DNA of 64,000 nt from Megamerina dolium. Taxonomy: Eukaryota; Arthropoda; Insecta; Diptera; Megamerinidae. The notes below the pieces were generated by a model, which saw only the letters and a program-made list of their open reading frames with translations, did no database searches and had not been told where the DNA came from. The stretch lies in assembly GCA_963854835.1 (NCBI GenBank), contig OY978528.1:54598508-54662507 (forward strand). Reading direction: 5' to 3'. The first letter of the stretch is position 1. Every line of letters starts with the position of its first letter. Shown here piece by piece: positions 1 to 10,555 of the stretch. The position numbers and the translations under genes are program-made.

Positions 1-843
1 TTATTCAACGTATCTTGTTTTTTGTACGTTTTTTCAATCGTAAAAATGTTATCATAAGAGGTTGATATGAGACTGTTTTAAGAGGGGAACGCATAATATC
101 TCAAAAATGTATCTAAATTTCAAGTCAATCGGAGCAAAATTGACCAAATTGACAAAGTTGATCGCGCGATCAACTGACTCCATGCGTATAAGCCGACCCG
201 AGCAGGAAGCTGAAAAACAACCAAAATAAGGCAGGATTCATCGTAGACAAGAGCAAAAAGCAACATCCTTTATGATACAGTGTGAGTGTAAGTTAAAAGC
301 GTTATTCCCACAATTCACGTTTTCAAAGCCGGTGTCCCTCATAACTTCAAAACCACTGCACTGATCGTTGAACACTATTTCTGTACATAATTTACGAGGT
401 AACACTACATTTTTTTTTTAAATTTGTTAATATTTTTCATTTTACAATATTACATTAACCGATTTTTTCACAAAAAAAATCGCGTTTTTTTCTTCAAAGT
501 GTTCCCAAAAAGTGAAAAATTGAAATTTGCTGCCATTTCCGTATTTTTTAAGATTTTACCATGAAAATTTTACACAATATTTTTCAAATGTCATACTATG
601 TAATGTACCATTGATTTTAATAAATAGATTTTAACTATTTCGTAAAAAAAATCACAGAAATGTGCCTTTTTTTACACGAATTAACCCTATTTCCCCCCTA
701 ATACACAAAATAGCCAACTACCTAATAACTTGTTTGTTATTAAAAAAATATTCTTGGCTAGAGGATATAGTTTTAGAATTGTCAATAAATGAACTTTATT
801 CAAATGCCGAATACCGAATAGTAATAAATACTGTATTGTGGTA
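1..843. other. AT-rich sequence left of the tandem duplication
   Basis: No supported gene. The longest open frame (662-910) is 82 codons of low-complexity, AT-driven sequence with no recognisable motif. The first 400 bases are somewhat less AT-rich and may be an old transposon fragment, but no terminal repeat or coding motif could be recognised. Confidence 0.5.
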
Positions 844-953
844 TCGAATAGAACAGTACTTGCTTGGTACTTGTAAGTTTATCATTATATCCTATTTTAC
901 ACTCAAATAGTTCGTTCTAACGTTTATAACATCCATAGAGGTGAAATATATAG

Positions 954-2150
954 TAATTAACGAGGGCGGCAGTAGTTTGAAAAAAAAAATTACTTTGGTT
1001 GAAAGTGGCAACCTTATAAAACATATGTTTTAAGTTTCAAGACGCCAAGTTGTTTAGTATTTACACATGAAAAAAATTGGTCACCGTTATGTAATTCAAT
1101 TCTTTCATTTGAAAAGTCTCAGCCCAACGAATATTAAAACCGAACTAGTATCTACTCTGGGGGAGTCTGCTCCTTCGTTTAAGACCATAAAATATTTGGT
1201 GGCAGAGTTTAAACGAGGTCGTACGAGCTGCCAAGATGAACACCATAGTGGTCGACCAATTGAGGTGGCCACGGCAGAAACTGTTAAGAAAATCCATAAA
1301 ATGGTATTGGATAATCGCCGCATTTCAAAAAGTGCTATACATTGTACATTGACCGAAAATTTGGAGATGAAAAAGCTGTGTGCAAGATGGGTGCCGCGTT
1401 TGCTCACAATAGAACAAAAACAACGTCGTGAAGAAGTTTCTATAGAGTATTTCGCGATGTTTCACAGTAATAAAGCCAAGTTTTTGCGTCGATGCGTAAC
1501 TATGGATGAGTCATGTGTCCACGACTTCACACCTGAGACAAAGGTGCAGTCAAAACAGTGGACTGAAAGGAGAGAATCGAGTTCAAAGAAAGCGAAGGCA
1601 GTTCCATCTGAAGGCAAGGTTATGGCGTATGTTTTTTGGGATGCACGTGGGGTAATTTTTATTGATTATCTCCAAAAAGGAGAGACAATCAACGGCGAGT
1701 ATTATGCTAATTTGTTGCAGCGTTTAAGTGATGAAATTAAACAAAAAAGGCCGCATTTGGCGAAAAATAAAGTATTGTTTTATAAAGACAATGCACTAGT
1801 TCACACATCCGCTATTGCGATAGACAAAATCAATGAGTTAAAGCTCGAATCGCTTCAGCACGCACCTTATTTGCCAGATTTAGCTGCTTCAGATTATTTT
1901 CTATTTCCAAATTTGAAAAGATGGCTTGTTGGTAGAAGATTTGCAAACAAGGAAGAGGTGGCTTCTGTGGTAGATGGCTATTTTAATGAGCTAGAAAGTT
2001 CATACTATAAACAGGGTATCGAAGCTATAGAATATCGCTGGTAAAAATGTATAGAGCTAAAAGGAGATTATGTTGAGAAATAAAGAAAAATTTTCCCAAA
2101 TTTGTTTACTTTTTTAGGTCGGGTAGTACTGGGACCGCCCTCATATATTA
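954..2150 (+). mobile_element. mariner element, copy 1 (Tc1/mariner, DD34D)
   Basis: Inverted ends are visible: GAGGGCGG near 962 at the left, and its complement CCGCCCTC near 2136-2143 at the right. Both lie in a TA-rich context as expected for TA-targeted mariner insertion. The element is about 1.2 kb, slightly shorter than the usual 1.28 kb because of a deletion in the DNA-binding region. It holds one transposase frame (1067-2044). A degenerate relative lies at about 56965-57890 on the other strand. Confidence 0.9.
1067..2044 (+). CDS. mariner transposase, open frame but probably inactive
   Basis: This 325-residue frame encodes a mariner transposase, which would bind the element ends and catalyse cut-and-paste transposition at TA. 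The N-terminal helix-turn-helix region (about residues 1-90) reads like mariner, including RTSCQDEHHSGRP. The catalytic aspartates are all present: D in TMDES, D in YKDN, and D in ASDYFLF exactly 34 residues further on. Several normally constant positions are changed: MDET is MDES with the following Trp replaced by Cys, QDNAP is KDNAL, and SPDLAPSD is LPDLAASD. Compared with the relative at 57.6 kb, about 11 residues (the RRLKVREL...G segment) are missing from the second helix-turn-helix, which explains the short length. The family is certain. Inactivity is inferred. Confidence 0.92.
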   Translation: MKKIGHRYVIQFFHLKSLSPTNIKTELVSTLGESAPSFKTIKYLVAEFKRGRTSCQDEHHSGRPIEVATAETVKKIHKMVLDNRRISKSAIHCTLTENLEMKKLCARWVPRLLTIEQKQRREEVSIEYFAMFHSNKAKFLRRCVTMDESCVHDFTPETKVQSKQWTERRESSSKKAKAVPSEGKVMAYVFWDARGVIFIDYLQKGETINGEYYANLLQRLSDEIKQKRPHLAKNKVLFYKDNALVHTSAIAIDKINELKLESLQHAPYLPDLAASDYFLFPNLKRWLVGRRFANKEEVASVVDGYFNELESSYYKQGIEAIEYRW

Positions 2151-2288
2151 TTGATCAGAATCACGATCTGCGTCGATTTCGAATAGAACAGTACTTGCTT
2201 GGTACTTGTAAGTTTATCATTATATCCTATTTTACACTCAAATAGTTCGTTCTAACGTTTATAACATCCATAGAGGTGAAATATATAG

Positions 2289-3485
2289 TAATTAACGAGG
2301 GCGGCAGTAGTTTGAAAAAAAAAATTACTTTGGTTGAAAGTGGCAACCTTATAAAACATATGTTTTAAGTTTCAAGACGCCAAGTTGTTTAGTATTTACA
2401 CATGAAAAAAATTGGTCACCGTTATGTAATTCAATTCTTTCATTTGAAAAGTCTCAGCCCAACGAATATTAAAACCGAACTAGTATCTACTCTGGGGGAG
2501 TCTGCTCCTTCGTTTAAGACCATAAAATATTTGGTGGCAGAGTTTAAACGAGGTCGTACGAGCTGCCAAGATGAACACCATAGTGGTCGACCAATTGAGG
2601 TGGCCACGGCAGAAACTGTTAAGAAAATCCATAAAATGGTATTGGATAATCGCCGCATTTCAAAAAGTGCTATACATTGTACATTGACCGAAAATTTGGA
2701 GATGAAAAAGCTGTGTGCAAGATGGGTGCCGCGTTTGCTCACAATAGAACAAAAACAACGTCGTGAAGAAGTTTCTATAGAGTATTTCGCGATGTTTCAC
2801 AGTAATAAAGCCAAGTTTTTGCGTCGATGCGTAACTATGGATGAGTCATGTGTCCACGACTTCACACCTGAGACAAAGGTGCAGTCAAAACAGTGGACTG
2901 AAAGGAGAGAATCGAGTTCAAAGAAAGCGAAGGCAGTTCCATCTGAAGGCAAGGTTATGGCGTATGTTTTTTGGGATGCACGTGGGGTAATTTTTATTGA
3001 TTATCTCCAAAAAGGAGAGACAATCAACGGCGAGTATTATGCTAATTTGTTGCAGCGTTTAAGTGATGAAATTAAACAAAAAAGGCCGCATTTGGCGAAA
3101 AATAAAGTATTGTTTTATAAAGACAATGCACTAGTTCACACATCCGCTATTGCGATAGACAAAATCAATGAGTTAAAGCTCGAATCGCTTCAGCACGCAC
3201 CTTATTTGCCAGATTTAGCTGCTTCAGATTATTTTCTATTTCCAAATTTGAAAAGATGGCTTGTTGGTAGAAGATTTGCAAACAAGGAAGAGGTGGCTTC
3301 TGTGGTAGATGGCTATTTTAATGAGCTAGAAAGTTCATACTATAAACAGGGTATCGAAGCTATAGAATATCGCTGGTAAAAATGTATAGAGCTAAAAGGA
3401 GATTATGTTGAGAAATAAAGAAAAATTTTCCCAAATTTGTTTACTTTTTTAGGTCGGGTAGTACTGGGACCGCCCTCATATATTA
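2289..3485 (+). mobile_element. mariner element, copy 2 (tandem duplicate)
   Basis: This is the second unit of the 1335-bp tandem duplication. It has the same terminal GAGGGCGG repeats, the same internal deletion and the same transposase frame as copy 1. The right flank (GATCAGAATCACGATCTG, from about 3487) continues into a dispersed repeat that is also seen near 51.27 kb. Confidence 0.9.
2402..3379 (+). CDS. mariner transposase, duplicate copy
   Basis: The encoded 325 residues are identical to the frame at 1067-2044, including the shortened helix-turn-helix region and the altered residues around the three catalytic aspartates. Because the whole element plus flank is duplicated, this copy arose by tandem duplication of host DNA and gives no evidence of independent transposition. 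Confidence 0.92.
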   Translation: MKKIGHRYVIQFFHLKSLSPTNIKTELVSTLGESAPSFKTIKYLVAEFKRGRTSCQDEHHSGRPIEVATAETVKKIHKMVLDNRRISKSAIHCTLTENLEMKKLCARWVPRLLTIEQKQRREEVSIEYFAMFHSNKAKFLRRCVTMDESCVHDFTPETKVQSKQWTERRESSSKKAKAVPSEGKVMAYVFWDARGVIFIDYLQKGETINGEYYANLLQRLSDEIKQKRPHLAKNKVLFYKDNALVHTSAIAIDKINELKLESLQHAPYLPDLAASDYFLFPNLKRWLVGRRFANKEEVASVVDGYFNELESSYYKQGIEAIEYRW

Positions 3486-3486
3486 T

Positions 3487-3790
3487 TGATCAGAATCACG
3501 ATCTGCGTCGATTTCGCCATGCCGTTTCGTCTGTTTGCATGACAAATATTGTACTTGAAAAGCGATTTGGCTGAAAATTGGCAAATATAATAATTTTTAC
3601 CAACGAACACATAAGATCGAAATCGGATAAAAACCATACAAAAGTATGTTATTGAACGTGATTTTTCACACTTGGCACTAAAAAATATAACTTTACCAAG
3701 CTCGGTAGATACGATTATATTTATTACGAATTACGAATTAGTCTACACGCTAGTAGAATAGTTTGAAAATGGGCGAAATCGTACGAAAAG
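3487..3790. repeat. dispersed repeat fragment shared with about 51.27 and 52.5 kb
   Basis: The block beginning GATCAGAATCACGATCTG and later containing GCTCGGTAGATACGATTATAT resembles two blocks that flank the mariner relic at 51.5-52.3 kb (GATCAAAATCACGATCTG near 51268 and GCTCGATATATACGATTATAT near 52487). The shared order suggests an unnamed dispersed element that has received mariner insertions at both places. No coding capacity was seen. Confidence 0.45.
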
Positions 3791-4687
3791 CATGCCTCTC
3801 TCACCTCTCATAATAAAGTATATTGTTGAATGTATATGTTCGCAAATGACACTCGAAAAAATAAAGTTACTAAACTAATTAAGTCGTATTCGAAAATGTG
3901 CTGAGAAACCATATTCAATTACAAAATGACTTAAAAACATCTACCTATTACCAAAAATTACCAAAAATAATTGATTTTCATTTCATTGCAAACCCATGAA
4001 ACTCAAAAAAAAAAGCTCATTTTATATACATACACTGAACTTTTTGATTTTACACTTTAATGTTATCGCACAGATATGAGTATTCGTATGTATGTATGTC
4101 AGTTATCTTATCAAAATAGCCAAAGAATGTGTACAATTATTAAGCACATTTGCTGTTTGTACCTACTTGAAATGAAAATCATCTTACCTTATTATTATGC
4201 ATTTTATTTCTAATCACCATAATATTGCAACTTACCTAATGAATCATCACCATAAGACGCAAATTTAACGCTAATTGAATCGGAGCATGGAATCGTAACA
4301 CATTCTAAAAGAAAAACAATTACAATAATAATAAAATGATAGAAATAAATACAAAGAAATCAACAAAAAAAATAAATTTGTAAATGAAATCCCATAAAAT
4401 AAAACAAAACTAATTTAAATTTGTTCCATTTTTACATTATAAGAATTTTTTATTTAATTTTACAATTTTATACTCTACTCTAAAAGATGATATAAATACA
4501 ATAGGCTTACTAAGAATATATGTACCTAGGTGTATATGCTTCAGAATTATGTATTTTAAAAAAGGTAATACCACAATAAACAATTTTCCATATATTATAA
4601 TGAATTAGAGATACGATAATTACAAAGTATTTAAATATTCGAAACAAACAAAAAAAAAAAATAACCAAATTCAAATACCATAATCCT
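3791..4687. other. Intergenic, includes 3' end of the F-box gene
   Basis: No gene. On the minus strand, AATAAA (TTTATT at 4449-4454 on plus) lies 235 bp after the F-box gene stop and is the best poly(A) signal candidate. The rest is AT-rich with short A and T runs. Confidence 0.5.
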
Positions 4688-7357
4688 TTATCTACCATAA
4701 TATTTACTGCTACGTACATATAGATTTAATTCTTTATTCACATTCGCTAGTATATTTAATTCATTCCTGCTAAGATAACAAAATATCGCATCGTACAACT
4801 CAGCGGGTAGCCCAAGCAACGATGGATAAAGAGATGCAAAGTATACTACTTGTGCATTATGCATTGGTACAAAGAGTTTCTCACGCAATTGCATCGATAA
4901 TTCATCTAATTTACGGAAACGCAGATACAATGGTCTCCCTTTCAATGGCTGACTGCTGAGCACATAACGACCAATGGATAAACAAATGCTAAAACCACGT
5001 GCATGTGAACTCTGTAAACGTTTTGCCGGGAAGAATGTGACAATCATGAGATCTCCAGTAATGATTGCACTCAATGGTGTCTTAAATACGAGTATATCAT
5101 CACCATCATCATCATCATCACTACAATGACCGTCCTTCTTGTCATCCTCCTCCTCCTCCTCCTCCTCCTCCGTCGATGATGCTGTTAATGAGAATGCAAA
5201 GTTCCGCAATTGCATGTTGAATAGAGTCTTGTCGTCATTATGGGAATATGTTGGCGTCCCCAATCGGCTTATGTCATGGACAACTTTAGAATGAAATGTT
5301 GATGTTGTTGGTAGTAGTTGCATGTCGTCGCTAGTGCAATCACTATAGAAATATTTGTTAAATTCGGTTTGTGTGCAAAACCCCGACTCCAAAGCGACTA
5401 TATAAATTAACAGAAACAACAATTCAGCTTGTGTGTAAAGATGTTGTGTGCTCTCCAAATGATGCAACAGCAAGCGCAAATGCAATGGGGCGCAATCCAA
5501 TGTTGTATCGGCTAGGAGTAGACAATTTAAATCGGGTTGAAGCTCACTGATTGCAAATGAATCTACTTGTGATGTCGCTGGTGCTGGTTTCCGTGAGATT
5601 GAGGTTGTGGTTGGTGTTGTTGTTGATGTTGCAGTTGTCGTGTTAGCTGAAATTAATTTAAAGGAAAATTGTTTGTGTAGTAAAATCAATATTTTTTGTT
5701 GGTTCATTCAAAACAGCCGTTTTAGAACATGCAAAAAATAATTTAGAAAAAAAAAAAACAACAAATGAAAAATGAAATAATTTTAATAACAAACAAAAAA
5801 CATTAATGAAAATGGATGAGCAACAAACCTGCGTGCGAGTGCATTTTTATACCTACTTATTTTGGTTATTCACAGATGTTTACGTTTTTTAGTCAACTTT
5901 ATGAAAAATATACAAACAAAAATTTACTTTATCAAAATTCACACGAAATTTAACAAAAATAATGATTATTTAAACAAAATTTTTATAAACAAAATGAACA
6001 TTTTCTAAATGACACAAACACTGTTGGGTAGCGCAATTAATACTTTTTAATATTACCACAAACAAATAAAATTAATTTTTTGCTCAAAAATAACAAATAA
6101 AATACAATAAATACAATCACCATTCTCATAAGAATAAAATTGCAAGTAAATATTTTTGAGCAAAAAATAAAAACCAAAAATTATTAATCGGAGATTAATT
6201 AAAAAAAAAACAATAAAACGGGACTTATGTTAACACATGGTTAAAAGTATGCAACACTTCTTGTGCAGAGTATACACGCTCCAACCGTTGGTTAAAGATA
6301 TTGTACAATGGGTTGGATGGCTTTAGTACATATACATGCGTTGTCCAACTTTATTATTCTCATATTCATCACGTTGAACAGTTGGCAAAATGCGGAATCG
6401 ATGACACCGCTTTTTCTTGAAATCAACTATAAGGACAAATGTAAACAAAGCATGTTGTACAATCTGCGTATACACGATCCAATTCATTGTACAACTCCTA
6501 ACTCAGCCCACCAAAAATTTGAAACATTTTAATTCTCATACAACCGTTGGACCAATATGCCCATGTTGAACCAACGATTGATGCGTGTATACCTTGCATT
6601 ATACTAGCAATAATACAAGAACTTCATAGTCTTTTATGCGAAATACAATATGAAATTATCTAGAAAAAAAAAAACACTCATATTACTCAAAATATAAATT
6701 AATATGGCAAATGATAAACAATCGATGCAAAAGATACAAGATATAAAAATACAACAAATATCTATTTTTTAACATATTTAGTCAAACCAATAAACAAAAA
6801 ATCAGAAAATAAAAAACAAAAAAGTTTTCGTTTTCTCGTTTATCGTTTTTCTTTTTTTTTTTTCGTCTTTTGGTCAAAACGATTGATTGGTAAGAGTTCA
6901 CGGATTGTGTTTTGAATAGAAATATAAACATTCAGTAAAAACTATTTAAGTAATTCCAATATAATTTCAGTTACTACATGTACAATGTATACTTTGATCC
7001 TCAGTCAGTTCATTGGTGATGCCATGCATTCACCAACAAAAACTGCCTGATCTGAATTTATTGACGGTCATTTAAATTGTTGCATGCTTATGGATGAGAG
7101 ACACCCCACTTACCCTGTGACTCACTCTCTAGTGTCATCATTAGAGTTGAAGTTGGTATTGTAGTTGGCGTTACTGTTGCTGTCGCACTTGGTACTTTTA
7201 AGCAGCTGTTGCTAACACTTGCTATTGTTTCTGACGCATTGGTTGATGGGTCTGCATCAACAATCGCGGTCTCAGCATTGGACGCAACAACTGCACCAGC
7301 TGCTGCGGCTGCTGAGTGTTGTTGATTATTTTCCGTTGTATTTGGATTTTTTGTCAT
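4688..7357 (-). CDS. ntc: F-box protein of the FBXO7/nutcracker type, two exons
   Basis: Exon 1 is 7357-7114 and exon 2 is 5646-4688, giving 400 residues. The donor reads G|GTAAGT and the acceptor TTTCAG|C; the split codon keeps the frame, so the Met just upstream of exon 2 (5707) is not the true start. Residues 1-120 are low-complexity Ala/Thr/Ser. Residues about 147-181 and 269-351 match the FP (Fbxo7/PI31) fold, with the helix ALESGF and strand GDLMIVTF. An F-box follows at about 360-392 (LPAELYDAIFCYL). Known role: substrate-binding subunit of an SCF ubiquitin ligase that pairs with the proteasome regulator PI31; in Drosophila it acts in sperm individualization. There is no N-terminal ubiquitin-like domain and almost nothing follows the F-box. 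An acidic stretch (residues 241-267, poly-Glu then poly-Asp) from trinucleotide runs interrupts the FP domain. The ortholog call rests on domain order. Confidence 0.82.
6268..6595. mobile_element. MITE in the intron of the F-box gene
   Basis: The ends are inverted repeats of about 26 bp: GTATACACGC at 6269, with its complement GCGTGTATAC at 6583-6592, followed inward on both sides by a shared CGTTGGTT. A second, inner inverted pair contains TTGTACAAT (about 6300 and 6486). Both outer flanks read TGCA, a possible short target duplication. The element is about 330 bp with no coding capacity. An open frame at 6308-6532 inside it is incidental. Confidence 0.6.
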
Positions 7358-8842
7358 TTTGACTTTTTACAAATTTTTTACTTTTTTTGCGAATTAATAA
7401 TTAATATAATCTCTTTAATATTATTTACTTTAAATTTTGATAAAGTGCTTAATTAAATTAAGGTTGAAAGTGCAAAATACGGTTTCCTAAGGAAAAATAA
7501 AATGAAAAATTTCCTCGGATAGAGCTAATTTGTAGAAATATAACAAATCAAAAATTTGTTGTCGGCAAATTGAATTGTTGTTGTTGCGAACGAAATTACT
7601 CAATACGTCTACCACTATGATTATGACTACCTACTCTTCTTGTAAGCACTTATTTGCTGTAGCGAAGATCATAAAAAAATATATTTATACAAAATGTTAA
7701 AACATTTATATTTTTCTACATAACGTTTAAAAAATTAGAAATTTAAAATGAAATATTATATACCTATAAAAAAAGTATGCAAATTATCTATCTTCTGATA
7801 CACATAACGTAGAAAAAAATTGGAAGGCTATCGAATAAGCTCGATCTCAACTTTGACCTTGAGCCACGCCTTATGTGGGCGTCGCCGACAAAGAATGCTT
7901 AGTTTGTTATAATAACAAGAATAGCCTTACCCGACACAATTTATTATTTTTATTTTCTCGAGAAGGCCGTATTCTGAACTTACAATTTAAATTTTTATAA
8001 ATATTAGTTGAATTAATCAGTAACTGTTTGTTTTTTTAAATTATAATTTTGCACTTTTCTTTGTGCAACTCTTCTTCCTCTACTTCACTTTTTTATCTTC
8101 TTCTTCTTAAGATTTGTAGTCACCGTCAACGTCGTCGCCGCTGCTACTGCTTTTTTATTAACACTACAACTGCACTGCACATCTAACCAACGTTAGATGC
8201 TGTTTTGACACTTTTTGGCAATAATATTACAAATAACCTATTCGCATGATATAAACATTTTAGAAAATACGCAACACACAACTTACATACGGAAATGGAA
8301 AACACAAGGTTCAACAACTTAAATTACAAAACATCAGTTTGTTCGAGCCGCCGACTTGCACCGATGTCTGACTAATCAAAAGAAACAAGATGACAAGAAA
8401 AATTGAATATGCAAAAATTTGACAGCTGAGCGCATTCGAATGGAGATTATAAGAGAAGACACTGATCAATGTTTTCCTTTGGATAATTTCTCTTGGAATT
8501 ATATTAGTTGTGGGATTATTTGTTCATAAAGTTTGATTAATCAAATTATTCGACTAACCAATGCGCTTAACCAAAATTATGTTTTAGCAAACTTGAAATT
8601 ATTCAATTAATCAGAATTTTGATTAATCATAATATTTTTCATTTTTGTTTTTCTTTGTTTTTGAGATTTCTTCGGTAATAAATATTTTAAACACATTCTC
8701 ACATTCACAGCTTTGGAAAACTACCTGTCTACCTAGTATTGGAAAAAATATAAATATTTTAAACATTTTATTCGAATAGTATTATTCTGATTAATCAAAA
8801 TTCTGATTAATAGAATAATTTCAATATTTGAATATTCAAAAT
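7358..8842. other. Upstream region of the F-box gene
   Basis: No gene. The region 7358-8450 probably holds the promoter and 5' UTR of the minus-strand F-box gene. The part at 8530-8830 contains several GATTAATC palindromes and an imperfect hairpin (about 8780-8822); see findings. Confidence 0.4.
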
Positions 8843-9321
8843 CTATCTGTCTAGAACAATCATATTTAATACTTAGCTTAATATGGTAGTCGGAAGTAAC
8901 CTGGAAAAAAATCAACATGCCACGGCCACTTCATAATGGGGCTACCATACAGAGTTGCGAAAATTTAAAAAAAATTAAACCGCTATAACTTACGAACTAT
9001 TCAGCGTAGGACAACCAAATTTAAATTGTGGATTAATATTGCAAAATTAATTAGATTTACAAGAAAAAGGTAAGCCACGCCTACTTTCATATAGCTCCTA
9101 TACCAAGCGTCGGAATTATCTTAAAAATCTCCTTTAAACTATCCCTTTTAAAATTCCCATAACTTACAAAGTACCTCGTCAAAGTCAACCATATTTCGGG
9201 TTTAGATTAGTACTATATGCAAAAATTATTTCTCAAAAACCGGCGAGCCACGCCTACTTTTTAATATAGCTCCCATACAAAGTAGTGGAAATAAAAGAAA
9301 AAGATGGAATTGGAGCAAATG

Positions 9322-9387
<66 letters not shown>

Positions 9388-9430
9388 ACATATGCAGGGT
9401 GTAATTTGGTCGGCCCCAGCCGACTGTAAG
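8843..9430 (-). mobile_element. GC-box-module repeat family, copy E (truncated)
   Basis: The sequence from TCTAGAACAATCAT (about 8851) through three GCCACGCC-type motifs to GGCCCCAGCCGACTG matches the left-terminal part of the family also found at 31.7, 37.3 and 42.5 kb, here in inverted orientation with the terminus at about 9430. It aligns best with the last 600 bp of copy D (43640-44145). A TA array (9322-9385) is expanded at the spot where copy D has only about five TA units. Confidence 0.75.
9322..9385. repeat. (TA)n microsatellite inside repeat copy E
   Basis: About 32 uninterrupted TA units. The flanks (GAAAAAGATGG before, CTACATATGCAGGG after) are the normal terminal sequence of the GC-box-module family. 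Confidence 0.95.
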
Positions 9431-9994
9431 GTCATTTTTTATAAAAAGTCTTTAGGTTTTAAAATTTAAAACAATTATATTTTTTAGTATTTTAAGCAAA
9501 CCAAACAAGCCTATATAAACCAAATATGTATACTCTTGTTTATCTAGTAGCCGAAGTTCATTCTAAATAAAAGCAATTGATCCTTTATTTAATCTACCCA
9601 AACGCTAGCGCTTTACTGCTCATGATCTGGTTTTACGCGAGCGTTTTATTTGCAAATTAATAACAAAACGTAAGCACTTTGTTATTACTAGTCTATGTTT
9701 TTCTCGCCAAAAATAACAATTTATTTGTATTTCATTACAAAGTTCAACATTTTTGAAAGTCATTACTATTTTCCAAATCCAAATGCACAAATGACGTAGA
9801 GAATTCTCAAATGAAAAAAAGTACTGAAATGTAATGAAAGGTGGAATAAATTGTCTCTGTGATTAGAGATCGAAAACTCTTGAACAAATTATACTTTATT
9901 GATCACCATTTTGTAGTTTGAAGTTGATCACTATAAAAAGGAACAGTATGATGAACCATGATTTTTTAAAATAAGACATGTTTTTTTACCTGCA
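9431..9994. other. Intergenic, no feature seen
   Basis: AT-rich sequence. No open frame of note and no repeat recognised. Confidence 0.4.
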
Positions 9995-10169
9995 CTAATC
10001 ACCATTATTATTATTTTCCTCAATGTCTATTGCCTCGATAGACGCATTTTTGCTGTAAGAAGCCTCATCAATGGCTGGCTTTTTGCTGATAAATCTGAAA
10101 TATTGCACAATATAACAAGTCAGTAAACCTTTATTGCTTATTTACATATAAGTGCACTTACTTATCCAT
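9995..10169 (-). CDS. Possible two-exon mini-gene or gene fragment
   Basis: On the minus strand an ATG at 10169 starts a tiny exon (10169-10062 includes its intron start; coding ATG GAT AA at 10169-10162), followed by a consensus donor GTAAGT and a TTTCAG acceptor; the second exon runs 10094-9995. The join is in frame and gives 35 residues beginning MDKFISKKPAIDEASYS and ending in a Glu/Asn-rich tail before a TAG. A Met-Asp-Lys-Phe start with Lys-rich sequence resembles the N-termini of some hAT or zinc-finger transposase genes, so this could be the first exons of a decayed transposon. The ATG lies 13 bp from the end of the MITE at 10182-10555, and a further donor-like GCAG|GTAAAA follows the stop. 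Function unknown. Confidence 0.25.
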
Positions 10170-10181
10170 CACAATTATTGG

Positions 10182-10555
10182 TGCAATAAGTCACGAACGT
10201 ACCGCCCTCCCGTACCGCCCGTACGAAAGAACAAAAATTTGTCAAAAGTTATGCCCGTAGCGGCAACGGAAAATCGACTGTTCTTTCTTGTATACATACA
10301 TAACAATGTTGCCATGTATCACTGTGCGTGTATGCTTTTAATCACACTTACCATTTTCATGATCAAATTTCATAATATAGATGTTAAAAAATAAAAAAAA
10401 AAAATTAATATACGTGAAGTATATTTTAATAAATACATTTAAAAAAACTAAATTTTCTTAGTTTTTTTCTTATTTATTTATAAAAGTCTAATCTGGCAAT
10501 CCTGTAGCATAGAGAGTTATCAGCTGACACGGTTTTACGTTCGTGGCTAGTTGCA
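10182..10555. mobile_element. MITE, 374 bp, with 20-bp inverted ends
   Basis: The left end TGCAATAAGTCACGAACGTA and the reverse complement of the right end (TGCAACTAGCCACGAACGTA, from 10536-10555) match at 17 of 20 bases. There is no coding capacity. The first 30 bp also contain a repeated GTACCGCCC. Target duplications were not clear. The open frame at 10152-10394 crosses the left end and is not credible. Confidence 0.6.

Larger units (their letters stand above)
844..3513. repeat. 1335-bp tandem duplication containing a whole mariner element
   Basis: Bases 844-2178 recur as 2179-3513 with an offset of exactly 1335 bp. I saw no difference between the units, and both encode the same 325-residue protein. 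Each unit contains about 110 bp of left flank, the entire mariner and about 30 bp of right flank, so this is a duplication of a segment and not two independent insertions. The sequence TTCG lies at the junction and at both outer borders, suggesting repeat-mediated joining. The absence of differences means either a very recent event or an assembly error. Confidence 0.9.

Noticed and set aside
6308..6532. 74-codon plus-strand frame with a hydrophobic start
   Set aside because: Lies wholly inside the MITE in the F-box gene intron.
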